Shown here in pieces: positions 1-9,104 of a stretch of DNA of 64,000 bases. Source of the stretch: Candidatus Limnocylindrales bacterium (lineage in GTDB: Bacteria; Moduliflexota; Moduliflexia; Moduliflexales; JAUQPW01). The notes under the pieces are model-generated. The model worked only from the letters and a program-made list of their open reading frames with translations. It was not told where the DNA came from and searched no databases. The position numbers and the translations under genes were made by a program. The stretch covers positions 62,001-126,000 of the forward strand of contig DATMBG010000036.1 of assembly GCA_035559535.1 (NCBI GenBank). The letters run 5' to 3'. Each line of letters opens with the position of its first letter. Position 1 is the first letter of the stretch.

Positions 1-1020
1 ATTGCCCAAGTAGCTCCCTTAGTGGAGAGGGTTCCGCCGGAAATGTACGGGGGAACCGAGAGGGTCGTTTTTCACCTCACCGAGGAGTTGGTGAAAAGGG
101 GACACGAGGTAACCCTGTTTGCAAGTGGAGATTCTCTCACCTCGGCTCAACTGGTTCCAGTCCATCCAAAAGCATTACGGCTGGACCCAACTGTGAAAGA
201 TTATCTCCCCTATCATATGCTGGAATTGGGAATGGTCTATGACCGGGCCAGGGAATTTGACCTGATCCACGCTCATCTGGATTTTATTACCTTTCCCTTT
301 ACCCGGTTAGTTTCCACACCCACCGTTCACACGCTTCATGGCCGCCTGGATATTCCAGATATCCATAAAATCTATCACTATTATCGGGATGGCAATTTCA
401 TTTCGATCAGCAATGCCCAAAGGAAATTTCTTCCCGACCTAAACTGGTTAGGAACCGTTTACCATGGATACCCCTTGGAGAAATTTCCGTTCAATCCGGA
501 ACCCGAGGATTATCTGGTTTTTGTAGGGAGGATCTCACCCGAAAAAGGTCCCGTAGAAGCCATCCAGATTGCTAAAAAGGTCCGTATGAAGCTGGTGATA
601 ATCGCCAAGGTGGACCCCACGGATCGGACTTACTATGAAGAAATGGTCAAGCCCCTCATCGAGCCCCCCTTTATCGAATACGTGGGGGAAAAGGGTGAAG
701 AAGAGAGAAATGAAATTGTCAAAAGGGCCAGGGCGTTTATTTTTCCCCTAGACTGGCCAGAACCTTTCGGATTGGCTATTATCGAGTCGCTGGCGTGTGG
801 AACTCCCGTAATCACTCGGAACCGCGGCTCCATTCCAGAGATCATGATCCATGGAAAGACCGGTTTTATCTGTGAAACCTGGGAAGAAATGGCCGATGCC
901 GTTCAAGATATCAAATATATCGATAGACAGGCCTGCCGTCATCACGTTGAAGAGAATTTCTCTGTTTCTCGAATGGTCAATGGATACGAAAGAATCTATG
1001 AACAACTGGTAAACCGCTAG
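1..1020 (+). CDS. Glycosyltransferase family 4 (5' end outside window)
   Basis: This gene enters the window already in frame at base 1 (reading I-A-Q-V-A-P-L-V-E), so the true start lies upstream. Visible features are typical of GT-B fold, GT4-type retaining glycosyltransferases: an N-terminal PPEMYGGTERVV glycine loop, a linker and a C-terminal domain with SPEKG followed by EPFGLAIIESLACGTPVI, the E-x7-E region that binds the nucleotide-sugar donor. It should transfer a sugar to a glycan or lipid acceptor in the cytoplasm; donor and acceptor cannot be told. About 340 residues are present, so only a few are missing. It stops with TAG at 1018-1020, followed by a short hairpin. Confidence 0.9.
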   Translation: MAQVAPLVERVPPEMYGGTERVVFHLTEELVKRGHEVTLFASGDSLTSAQLVPVHPKALRLDPTVKDYLPYHMLELGMVYDRAREFDLIHAHLDFITFPFTRLVSTPTVHTLHGRLDIPDIHKIYHYYRDGNFISISNAQRKFLPDLNWLGTVYHGYPLEKFPFNPEPEDYLVFVGRISPEKGPVEAIQIAKKVRMKLVIIAKVDPTDRTYYEEMVKPLIEPPFIEYVGEKGEEERNEIVKRARAFIFPLDWPEPFGLAIIESLACGTPVITRNRGSIPEIMIHGKTGFICETWEEMADAVQDIKYIDRQACRHHVEENFSVSRMVNGYERIYEQLVNR

Positions 1021-1082
1021 GTGGAGAACGGAGATCGGTTGATTTCTACCCTCCAGACCCTCCTGGGAATTTGCCACGGAAA

Positions 1083-1106
1083 GTAAGGGCACAAAGGTGC
1101 CCTTAC
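1083..1106. terminator. Hairpin after glycosyltransferase gene
   Basis: A perfect 10-bp stem (GTAAGGGCAC / GTGCCCTTAC) with a 4-base loop lies about 60 bases after the glycosyltransferase stop. There is no clear T-run, so it may be a weak terminator, a 3' stabiliser or simply one of the small palindromes common in this genome. Confidence 0.4.
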
Positions 1107-1248
1107 GGAGCCTCCTTAAAAGTCTTGGAGAACCCCATTCTAAAGAAAAGATCTATTCCGATAAATCCCCCAAAGGGATCTTCTTGAGTTCCTCTTCAAC
1201 TTTTATTCTCCACCCGTTCTGCTTCAAGCAGGAAAAACATTCCAAAGG

Positions 1249-2951
1249 CTACCCCCCGGCGTGGAGACCTAGACCCCCTTCCTTTTCGGATAACTCGGAT
1301 TTAAGCCTGATCCCTGCCTCACCCCCCGGAAGAGCCAGTACAAGCGTAAATTCTTTGAGAGCAATGGAAATGGTCTGGGGGACCTCAAAAGTACCTAATA
1401 TTTGATCATTGACATACGGAGAAACAATGCCGGGTTCAGCATCTGGAAGTACCAAAAAAGTAACCCGGATCTTATAAAGACCTCCCTCTTTAACGTTTAC
1501 TTCCAGAAAGGTCGTTTTCTGAGGCCAGACAAAGGCCCTTTCAGTGAACATTTCACTGTAATAATCCCCATCGTTTTCTTTTATTTTCAGGTAAGCCCTG
1601 GATTTAAGAGAAGGAAACCTATGAACATAATATTGATAAAAGAGCCTGTAAGCATCTTTAAGGTTGTAGGCTTTTCCGTCCTGGAGAGATTGCTTAAGAT
1701 GAGAGGACTGGTCATAAACTTTATAGAACCAGGGGGTAGAAAGCATTACATTTCGATAACTTACCCAATGGAATATGTTACTCAGGATTATAACAAAGAG
1801 GAAAAAATTCAAAAACGCCACCTGCCTGCTATTCAAAGCAGGCATGAATCTGTTTAAGAGTAGCAAAAGGCTGAAAACTAAAACAGCCTGAAACGGTAAA
1901 GGATAGTACCAGAGTCTGGGATCGGGCCAGAAATAGACCGGGGCATACCTCATGATCATGAGAGCAAACAGGATAATGTGAGAACCTACCCCAAAACAAC
2001 CCAGAAGCAAGCTTAAATAATCAATCCGCCTTCCAAAAGTAGATACAATGGGTTGATAGCCTATATGGGTCCTTTTAAAGGGAAGAAAAGAGCCAAAAAT
2101 AGGCCAGAACTTCCAGATGAGGATCAAAACTCTGAGGAGCCCATAAATCCACAAAAGAAAGCTACCCGTCAGGATATGGACACTTTGTATAAGTATCTCT
2201 GAAGCGGCCAGGTAAAAGTTAAGATTCGTCAGGAAAATGGGTTCTATTTTTTAATAGGAAAAGTCCGGGCGGTATCCATTGATAGACTGAATGATCCAGG
2301 GTCCCAAATAAAGGTTGTAAGCGATCATTGCACAGACAGAACAAAAAGTAGCTGAGAGAAGTAGAAGTGCCCGATACAAGTCGGATTGGCTCCTTCGTAG
2401 AAGGTAATAGAGGGCTAAGCCAGCTAACACAAACAGGGTATAGAAAAAACCTTGCCTATCTAGCAGGCTCATCCAACAACCCAATAGAAAAACCTAGAGA
2501 AATGAGATAATTTCTTTGGATGGATTTCTCGGATGAGAAAGGTAAAGAAGAGAGGTGATATAAAACAGAGTGGTCAGCAGAACCGGAATCAAAAAGGGTT
2601 TCGCTGAGCGATAAAATACCCCCGCTGAGCGATAAAATACCCCCATCGTTAATATATAAGTATAAAGGTATATTTCCCAGATTTTTCTATAGCTATGAAC
2701 CCATTCCACTCAACACTGAATCGATTTTCCGGAAATTTCTCCCCACGATCTTTTAGAAGTTCACTGGAGATTTCTGAATCAAGGGTTACATACTGGGGAT
2801 TCCCAGACCAATAGGGATTTGCATAATACTTCCCTATCAATCCATGGGAAAGGGTTAGGGATTGGTCAAGTTTGTGTATTCCTAAGAAAATAACAGAAAG
2901 GCCTAACAGGGAAAGAATCCACCGGTTTCTCACATGGTGAATCGCCTTCAT
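1249..2951 (-). pseudogene. Decayed PA14-domain multi-spanning membrane protein
   Basis: Reading from 2951 downwards, the first ~95 codons encode an N-terminal membrane anchor and the first half of a PA14 domain (GLIGKYYANPYWSGNP, then FSVEWNGFIAIEKSGKYTF). This closely parallels the intact 728-residue protein at 5261-7447. The frame then breaks near 2650-2700, losing the rest of PA14 and the linker, and continues as a membrane region. That region is interrupted by an in-frame TAG at about 2491-2493 and an in-frame TAA at about 2248-2250; reading through both keeps one continuous hydrophobic protein to the stop at 1249. The last 302 codons (2154-1249) remain open: three membrane segments and a C-terminal beta-rich tail. 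Two nonsense changes plus a deletion or frameshift make it a pseudogene. Confidence 0.75.
2602..2643. repeat. Perfect 21-bp tandem duplication
   Basis: The 21-base unit beginning CGCTGAGCGATAAAAT occurs twice head to tail, close to the frame break of the decayed PA14 gene. In the old reading frame it duplicates the heptapeptide GVFYRSA. It is probably a slippage product in a gene no longer under selection. Confidence 0.85.
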
Positions 2952-3011
2952 TTTTAACTATTAACCCATTTTAACTATTAATCCATGGGATCTAAAGAAG
3001 CTTTCTTTTTA

Positions 3012-3280
3012 CTACTGTCTGCGTAGTTTAGGATCCAGGAGATCCCGAAGGGCATCTCCCAATAAGTTAAAGCCAAAAACGGCCAGGCTGATAGCCAGTC
3101 CGGGAAAGATAACCAGCCAGGGAGCCTTCTGGGCATATTCAACCGCGGAAACGGAGAGCATGCGTCCCCAGGAGGGATAGGGTTCCGGCACTCCCATTCC
3201 CAGGAAACTCAAGGAGGCTTCCACTAAGATGGCACTTCCCAGTTGGGCCGTGGTCAGTACGATAAAAGGTCCCAGGGTAT
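3012..3280 (-). pseudogene. Orphan 3' end of an oligopeptide permease gene (dppC-type)
   Basis: These bases encode only the last ~89 residues of a DppC/OppC-type permease. They are almost identical to the end of the complete gene at 8237-9100: within 3021-3280 versus 8246-8505 I see a single difference (Val versus Ala in SVSxEYAQK), whereas the last nine bases before and including the stop differ at three positions (LRRQ versus LRKQ). The upstream part is replaced at 3281 by a transposase remnant, so the frame is an accidental fusion of 27 transposase residues to a permease tail. It cannot make a working permease. It may be the original end of the operon, displaced by the material now lying between the two copies. 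Confidence 0.85.
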
Positions 3281-4086
3281 AAGGAGCAGCTCTTGCCGGT
3301 TGTCTGCCACGTCGTGGCACTTCTATCCCCACCCAAGCTGCCAGAGGTTTGGCTTTCACACTGGCTCAAAGATATTTCTCAGAATGGTCTACCCGGCGAT
3401 CCCACGCGGCCCGAACCAACAAATCCGTATTATCTGGGCGCTCCACCAAGAACAAGTCGTACCCATCTACTTCTCGATCCCCTACGCTGACGAAATCTCC
3501 CTCGAGATGCTCTTGGCTGATCTCGATGACGGCACAAAGACTCCTCAACCCTTTGTGGCTTTCCTTTTCCTCTATAGGTCGAGTTTTACGAGTCCTTTTC
3601 TTACCCTTCTCATTGGGATCCCGGGCCCGAACCTCTTGGGCCAGAATCCCCAAGGCTACCCGCTCCGGTGTCATGGCCAGCGTCGTATGGGCCATGAGCC
3701 TTGGGGATGACTCCCAGACAAAGACCCCAGACCCACCGTGGCCGGATGAGGAGTCCCGTTAAACCCTGTAGTATCCTGTACAGCCAACCCCACGGGCACT
3801 GTCTTTATTCGACGGCTTGTAGCCACTATGTGGTGAATCCTCGATGTTGTTGGGGTCGATGGCCTCATGGTCGAAAAGTCGATAGGTTGCTTTCCTCATG
3901 GCTTTACTGCCCACAGGCTTCAGGAAACGAAGTTCCAGACTTGTCAGCAACAACGGTAGCAATCTCTATCAACCGCTTGGTACGTTGGGCATCCTGAAGA
4001 TCCGCATCGGCAAATTCAGTGACGGCCCAACCTTCTTCCTCTTCTATTTGGTTATCTTGGATAGCTCTCTCTTCGATGACTTTCAT
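3281..4086 (-). pseudogene. IS4-family (Tn5/IS50-like) transposase remnant
   Basis: Reading downwards from 4086, the N-terminal W-x-x-x-EF-x-x-ADL motif (GWAVTEFADADLQDAQRTKR) is followed, after frameshifts, by GSKAMRKATYRLFDHEAI, then AVQDTTGFN (first catalytic Asp), then MAHTTLAMTPERVALG, then VSVGDREVDGYDLF (second catalytic Asp) and finally KAKPLAAWVGIEVPRRGRQP. The segments occupy different frames, so at least three frameshifts are needed to join them, and the C-terminal third with the catalytic Glu is missing because the sequence switches to the permease tail at 3281. No terminal inverted repeats are recognisable beside it. It is an inactive relic marking an old insertion. Confidence 0.85.
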
Positions 4087-4155
4087 AGATTTGTTGTTTA
4101 TGAGTTTAAAAATTATGACGGGTTAAGGTTTAGTGATGGGTTAGATCTTTTTCAT

Positions 4156-5113
4156 TTGAGAAAATTATCTTTAATTTTAGCTATTATTAGCTATTATAGG
4201 ATTATCAACTATTATTGGATATCAAATTTTAGATGAAAAGCGTGCTTTTGCCCATGCCTGCAACTTTGGAAGCCCATATCAAACCAAAATCACTCATGGA
4301 AATAGTTTATACTCACCATTTTTATTAAAAATAAACAGTACATATTATTTATTTGTGGGTGGTTTTCATAGTGACCTACAAGCAACTCCATTATATGGAG
4401 ATGCAATTTACATAGCCCAGTGTACTAATCCTTATTGTACTAGTTTAATCAATAGGCAGATGATTTTTGGTCCACAAACAACTAATCCTAGTCTTATTTT
4501 GAATGATCCAACAATTGTCCAACGTCCCTCAGATGGACAATATATTATGTACATGACTGGTTACAGAGCTCAGCAGACTACATGTTCTTCAAATTATGGC
4601 GATGCCATATATTATTCAATATCACCGAATGGCGTCAATAATTGGTCCCCACCAGCGCAATTAATTCCTCATGCATGGTTGCCATCAGCAACTAGAGTAG
4701 GTAATACTATATATCTTTATGGGATGATCAACCAGGGTGCATCCACAAACAGAGGTTACGTTCAAAGGGTTGATTTAGGATCAAATGGTACTACAATAGG
4801 TACTGTAAATACAATATGGACCGCCCCAGCTCTTTATTCAACTTTTAAGGTAAAGTATGATTCATCAGCAGGTTATTACCACATGTTTGCTAACAATTTC
4901 GGGTCTAATATTGATTATCTGTTCAGCTATGATGGCATCGTATGGAGTTGGCCAGTGGTTACTGTAGCTGTTTTAGATCCGGATAATTATGTAATTGGAG
5001 GTGGATTTCCGCATCCAGATGATCTTCACCGGATATATTTTGGTCATACCGAAAACGGTTGCTATGATGGGGTAGTCCACCATTTCCAGAATGTTTTTAC
5101 CACGACATGGTAG
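4156..5113 (+). CDS. Secreted beta-propeller (GH43/GH32-like) protein with frame break near the start
   Basis: The body is open from about 4181 to the TAG at 5111-5113 and contains DPTIVQRPSDGQYIMYMTGY, a pattern typical of five-bladed propeller glycoside-hydrolase-like folds (DP-x-V, then DGxYxMYxTG). The body frame has no ATG. A leader MRKLSLILAII starting at a TTG at 4156 is in another frame, and removing one copy of a perfect 10-bp tandem repeat (4178-4197) joins leader and body into one protein with a normal hydrophobic export signal. A GTG at 4355 could give a shortened cytoplasmic product of 252 residues. The gene is markedly AT-rich compared with its neighbours, suggesting transfer. 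Whether it is catalytic is unknown. Confidence 0.6.
4178..4197. repeat. 10-bp tandem duplication that breaks the propeller gene
   Basis: TAGCTATTAT occurs twice in a row. With both copies the leader frame runs into unrelated residues and stops at about 4234-4236; with one copy the leader continues into the propeller body. It could be a real mutation, a phase-variation site or an assembly error. Confidence 0.8.
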
Positions 5114-5260
5114 TAAATGTTTACCCTGAGTGCTTCAAAACTGGTTAGCATATATATCTCTTCTTTAGGTACAGTTTGAATTTTTGATAATAACACATCT
5201 CATTGTTAATAAAGTGAGATTTATTCATTATAATTCTCTGACTGTTTATTTCCATATAAA

Positions 5261-7447
5261 ATGTGGATTAAAAGATTAAAAATTATTTTCCTTCTTTTGC
5301 TCTTTGTTGCAACCGTTCTAGGTTATATCTTAACCAAGAGGTTTAACCCTCCCCACGGTTTAAAAGGCTATTATTATCCTAATCCTTCCTGGCAAGGCCA
5401 ACCTGCGTTCGTCAAACTGGACTTAGAAATTTCTCCTTCCCTTTTAACAAAACGAAAAAAGGAATTAGCCGCTCATACTAATCAGTTTAGTATAGAGTGG
5501 CAGGGATATCTGGTCATAGAGAAATCTGGAAGGTACACCTTTGCAACTACTTCGGATGATGGCTCTTCAGTTTATATAAATGATCAACTGGTGGTAGATA
5601 ATGGAGGAATCCATAAATTAGAAGAGGCGAAAGGTCAAATTTACTTAAAGGCAGGCATTTATCCTATTAAGGTTCGATATTTTCAAGCTGGAGGGTCTTA
5701 TGGAATGGACCTTTCCTGGGCACCATGGAATCAAAACCTGAAGAGACTCCCTTCCTACCTCTTACTCTCTCAATTTACTCATTATCGTGATTATAAAGCT
5801 GGTCAGAAGTTAAAGTATTTCCTGTTATTCCTGAAATTGACCTGGTTAGGGATTTTCGTTTATTTTATCGGCTTTCTGATGTATAAACGGATCTTCCCTT
5901 ATAAAGTATATCTACAACTTTTTCCTGAAATTGGGAAGAGTCGAGAGGATGTTCATAGCGAACGGAATGGCGTAGGCAATTCCTCATTTTTATCCTATCT
6001 TCCCTCTCTTATATTACCCGGCTTAGTATTTTTTAGGTATTCTTATGTTTTGAACGGCTGTTTTGGAATGGATGACTATATTTATCTCTTTGATTTACAC
6101 TGGATGAATCTCATCGAGTATCTCTCTGCCTCCCTGGGAGGGCATTTTTACCCTCTTTTCAAGTTAGAAGTCCTGGGACTTTATAAACTGTTTGGGTACA
6201 ATAGTCGTTCTTTCTTTGAAACGCTTTTAGTCATTCATTCCATAAATTCAATTCTTCTCTATTGGATTTTGAGAAAAATGAACATTCATGAGCTCCTTGC
6301 CATTTCTTTCTCAGGATTATGGGCTACAAGTGCTGTATTTTTCAGAGGATTAGAGTGGTTCGCAGCTTTTGGAGGTATTACCTTTTCAGTTTTATTCTTT
6401 CTTCTGGCTCTGCTTGCCGCGATGAAAGCTTTTGACTCTGATACGGTCTCCTTAAAATATTATGTTTTGGGACTTGGACTGGCTCTTTCGCCGATTTTTT
6501 TTATTTCAAATTATATATCTGCAATTTTAGTATTTCCTCTGGTCTGGAGTTTGAGACCTGACTATGAGAAAATTTCATGGGCTTTATTTCCTCTGATCCC
6601 TACTTCTACCATAGCCCTGACAGAAACCTACCTAAATCATCTTTCCGGCTTGATGGATGGTAAATTAATTCTTACCTATTTTCCGCAAGTATTCCTCTAT
6701 TTAGTTTCGAACGGATGGGCCGGCTTATTGGGATTTCCTGAGCATAGCATTTTAGCCGGTATTGTAATTATTTGTGCATTTCTTATCGGTATTTGGATTC
6801 TTCCTTCTAGCCGAATCATCCAATTTAGAATGATCGTTTTATTTGTGGCCATGACCTGTTTTTATTTCCTAATCCATGTGGGAAGAACCACCATGCAGAT
6901 GAATTTTTCCGGTTTTAATATAGAAGCAACATCAAAAGCTTTGTCAGCTTATGATAGATACCATTATTTTCCGTCCTTACTCATAGCTATATCTCTGGCT
7001 TTATTCATAGAACAATTGCGTTTAGTTTTGATTAATAAGAAAGTATCAAAAAGAATCATAACAGGTGGGGTTATCGTCTTATTTACGTCTAGTTTTTTAG
7101 CCAATACGGGTATCGTAAAAACCAGTATTATGACTACGCTCTGTACGATGGTTCATGGAATTAATGAGGATTTTATTTTCCTTGTGCGCTCAAAAGGTAT
7201 AGATAAAGTTCTTTATTTCTATAACCGTAGCGAACCCATAAATGCCTTTGTGGGTAAAAATGAATATCCAGGGCTTGCGGCAAAATTTTGGGTCATGAGG
7301 CACAAAGTTGGGACCGATTATGATATTCGATTCGTCAAATCTGATGCTGACATTGTTACTTACTGGCAAGAAGTTTACCCAGAGTTTGGAAAGTTATTAG
7401 TTACAAAACCTCCAGAAAATGTTGAAGTCATATCCCTTCTCTTCTGA
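5261..7447 (+). CDS. PA14-domain multi-spanning membrane protein, GT-C-like
   Basis: The 728-residue protein starts with a membrane anchor (residues ~5-25). An extracytoplasmic PA14 domain follows at ~30-165, with FSIEWQGYLVIEKSGRYTF, then SDDGSSVYIND and AGIYPIKVRYFQAGG; PA14 domains usually bind carbohydrate. After a further membrane helix (~188-208) comes a region with about ten hydrophobic segments. The short acidic motif GMDDYIYLF in the first outer loop resembles the catalytic acidic loop of GT-C polyprenyl-phosphate-sugar transferases, and HFYPLFKLEVLGLYKLFG follows. A role in surface-glycan transfer is inferred, not shown. A decayed paralogue lies at 1249-2951. The surroundings are AT-rich and mobile-element associated. 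Confidence 0.75.
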   Translation: MWIKRLKIIFLLLLFVATVLGYILTKRFNPPHGLKGYYYPNPSWQGQPAFVKLDLEISPSLLTKRKKELAAHTNQFSIEWQGYLVIEKSGRYTFATTSDDGSSVYINDQLVVDNGGIHKLEEAKGQIYLKAGIYPIKVRYFQAGGSYGMDLSWAPWNQNLKRLPSYLLLSQFTHYRDYKAGQKLKYFLLFLKLTWLGIFVYFIGFLMYKRIFPYKVYLQLFPEIGKSREDVHSERNGVGNSSFLSYLPSLILPGLVFFRYSYVLNGCFGMDDYIYLFDLHWMNLIEYLSASLGGHFYPLFKLEVLGLYKLFGYNSRSFFETLLVIHSINSILLYWILRKMNIHELLAISFSGLWATSAVFFRGLEWFAAFGGITFSVLFFLLALLAAMKAFDSDTVSLKYYVLGLGLALSPIFFISNYISAILVFPLVWSLRPDYEKISWALFPLIPTSTIALTETYLNHLSGLMDGKLILTYFPQVFLYLVSNGWAGLLGFPEHSILAGIVIICAFLIGIWILPSSRIIQFRMIVLFVAMTCFYFLIHVGRTTMQMNFSGFNIEATSKALSAYDRYHYFPSLLIAISLALFIEQLRLVLINKKVSKRIITGGVIVLFTSSFLANTGIVKTSIMTTLCTMVHGINEDFIFLVRSKGIDKVLYFYNRSEPINAFVGKNEYPGLAAKFWVMRHKVGTDYDIRFVKSDADIVTYWQEVYPEFGKLLVTKPPENVEVISLLF

Positions 7448-7514
7448 GAATCTGAAATCAATTAAAACCCTGAGTTTCAAAGATTCCTTTTTTTTATTTT
7501 ACCCGATGAAAAAA

Positions 7515-8075
7515 TCAAGGTTTCTTGGCAGTATCAGAACTTTTATGAATCTCTTGAACACCCTTTAACCCGGTAGATACTCGTTTTATCAGTTGTAAAT
7601 TCTTTATATAGAAAGACTGACTGACGAGGGGAGCCGAAATTAGAATAACTCCAAAGTTAATCATCATTCGATAAAGAGGAAAAAGAGAGGATAGGACGCT
7701 CTCTTTGATAGGATGATGGTTTGCAGGGTAAAAATTCCAATAATAAAACCGAAGATTAAAGCGGAAGCAGTATGACCCAAAAAGGTAACACCTAACAGGA
7801 TCCCAACTGCGAGACACCATCAGTACTTTTCTGCATATAAGGCTCTCTTATAAACTGCAAGTGTAAAATAAAACCTTGATTGAACAAAATTTCCTGGGAA
7901 CAGTCATGGTAAATAGGTAACAGAAGCCCAGGAGGGAGCATGGTTACTGACTATAAAGAGAAACCCGAATGTGCCGGCTATTGCTGTCCATCTATTAAAT
8001 AGATAAGCGATCAGGATATAAAAACTGATCAAGACCTGGAGTTCCAGCCCTTGAAGCCAGTTTGTTACAGATTCT
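7515..8075 (-). pseudogene. Remnant of a membrane protein gene
   Basis: Reading downwards from about 8075, hydrophobic stretches typical of membrane helices are visible (ISFYILIAYLFNRWTAIAG, then GVTFLGHTASALIFGF, then MMINFGVILISAPLVSQSF). They are interrupted by in-frame stops near 7900 and 7825 and a frameshift near 7690; the tail ends at 7515. I do not recognise the family, though arrangement and decay resemble the other broken membrane gene at 1249-2951. The stretch 8076-8236 shows nothing further. Confidence 0.45.
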
Positions 8076-8236
8076 CTTCACTTATTTTTTACTATACTTT
8101 TGCAGCTTTTAAATATTCCTCCACTCGCGTTACATTCCACAGCCTTTAAAACCCAGGGCAGTAATTATGAAACAAGGTACCGAGTAATTCTTCGTGGCCC
8201 TTGGTGAATAAATAAAATCCATAACAAAGAGCTTCC

Positions 8237-9100
8237 CTATTGCTTGCGTAGTTTAGGATCCAGGAGATCCCGAAGGGCATCTCCCAATAAGTTAAAGCCA
8301 AAAACGGCCAGGCTGATAGCCAGTCCGGGAAAGATAACCAGCCAGGGAGCCTTCTGGGCATATTCAGCCGCGGAAACGGAGAGCATGCGTCCCCAGGAGG
8401 GATAGGGTTCCGGCACTCCCATTCCCAGGAAACTCAAGGAGGCTTCCACTAAGATGGCACTTCCCAGTTGGGCCGTGGTCAGTACGATAAAAGGTCCCAG
8501 GGTATTGGGCAGGATATGGCGGAAAGCGATACGACCCTCTTTGCTTCCAAGGGCCCTTGCCGCCTCAACGTAAGCCATCTCCCGGATGGTCAGGGTACTG
8601 GCCCGGATGACCCGCGCAGCACGAGGGATAAGGGGAACCGAGATGGCCAGGATGACATTCCACACCGAAGGACCCAGAGCCGCAGACATCACCAAAGCCA
8701 GAACAAGAAGGGGAAGCCCCTGCATAATGTCAAGAAATCGTTGACTAATCAGATCTACTTTTCCTCCCAGATAGCCACTCAGGAGTCCTACGATACCTCC
8801 AATGACCGAACCCAACAAGGTAGAGCCCAATCCCACCAGTAAGGAAAGCTGGCTTCCATAAACAATCCGGCTGTAGACATCTCTTCCCAGATTATCCGTT
8901 CCTAGCCAAAAAGTTCGGTTGGGAGGGACCAGGGTTTGGGCCGGATGGGTTCGCGTTGGATCCTTGGTAGCCAGGAAATCGGCAAAGGCAGCCGTAAAAA
9001 CCAGAAGAAATACGATGATTCCTCCTGCAGCCCCTAAGGGTTTCCTTCGTAAAAATCGCCCGGCCCGGCGAAGTATTTGTAGCCACTTTCCTTCTTTCAT
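8237..9100 (-). CDS. dppC: ABC transporter permease, DppC/OppC type
   Basis: The 287-residue inner-membrane permease has an N-terminal cytoplasmic stretch, a first helix (GAAGGIIVFLLVFTAAFADF), the conserved LGTDNLGRDVYSRIVYGSQ periplasmic motif of DppC/OppC proteins and the BPD_transp_1 domain with the ATPase-contact loop EAARALGSKEGRIAFRHILP. It should form the channel with the DppB-type protein at 10533-11489 for uptake of peptides or similar substrates. It is the last gene of the operon in the window, 4 bases after the family-1 binding protein. No ATPase genes follow; instead the locus meets the damaged region, and its last 260 bases are duplicated at 3021-3280. Confidence 0.95.
   Translation of the reverse strand: MKEGKWLQILRRAGRFLRRKPLGAAGGIIVFLLVFTAAFADFLATKDPTRTHPAQTLVPPNRTFWLGTDNLGRDVYSRIVYGSQLSLLVGLGSTLLGSVIGGIVGLLSGYLGGKVDLISQRFLDIMQGLPLLVLALVMSAALGPSVWNVILAISVPLIPRAARVIRASTLTIREMAYVEAARALGSKEGRIAFRHILPNTLGPFIVLTTAQLGSAILVEASLSFLGMGVPEPYPSWGRMLSVSAAEYAQKAPWLVIFPGLAISLAVFGFNLLGDALRDLLDPKLRKQ
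8246..8505. repeat. 260-bp direct repeat (second copy of 3021-3280)
   Basis: This block inside dppC matches 3021-3280 in the same orientation at all but one position by eye. The two copies bracket about 5 kb containing the transposase relic, the propeller gene and the PA14 membrane protein. Direct repeats this similar could recombine to delete that segment. Confidence 0.9.
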
Positions 9101-9104
9101 GGTA

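Noticed and set aside
2602-2643. Possible CRISPR-like direct repeats
   Set aside because: Two adjacent copies without spacers; a simple tandem duplication.
3898-4236. Plus-strand frame running over the transposase relic
   Set aside because: It is antisense to recognisable transposase sequence; only its last codons are interesting, as the displaced leader of the propeller protein.
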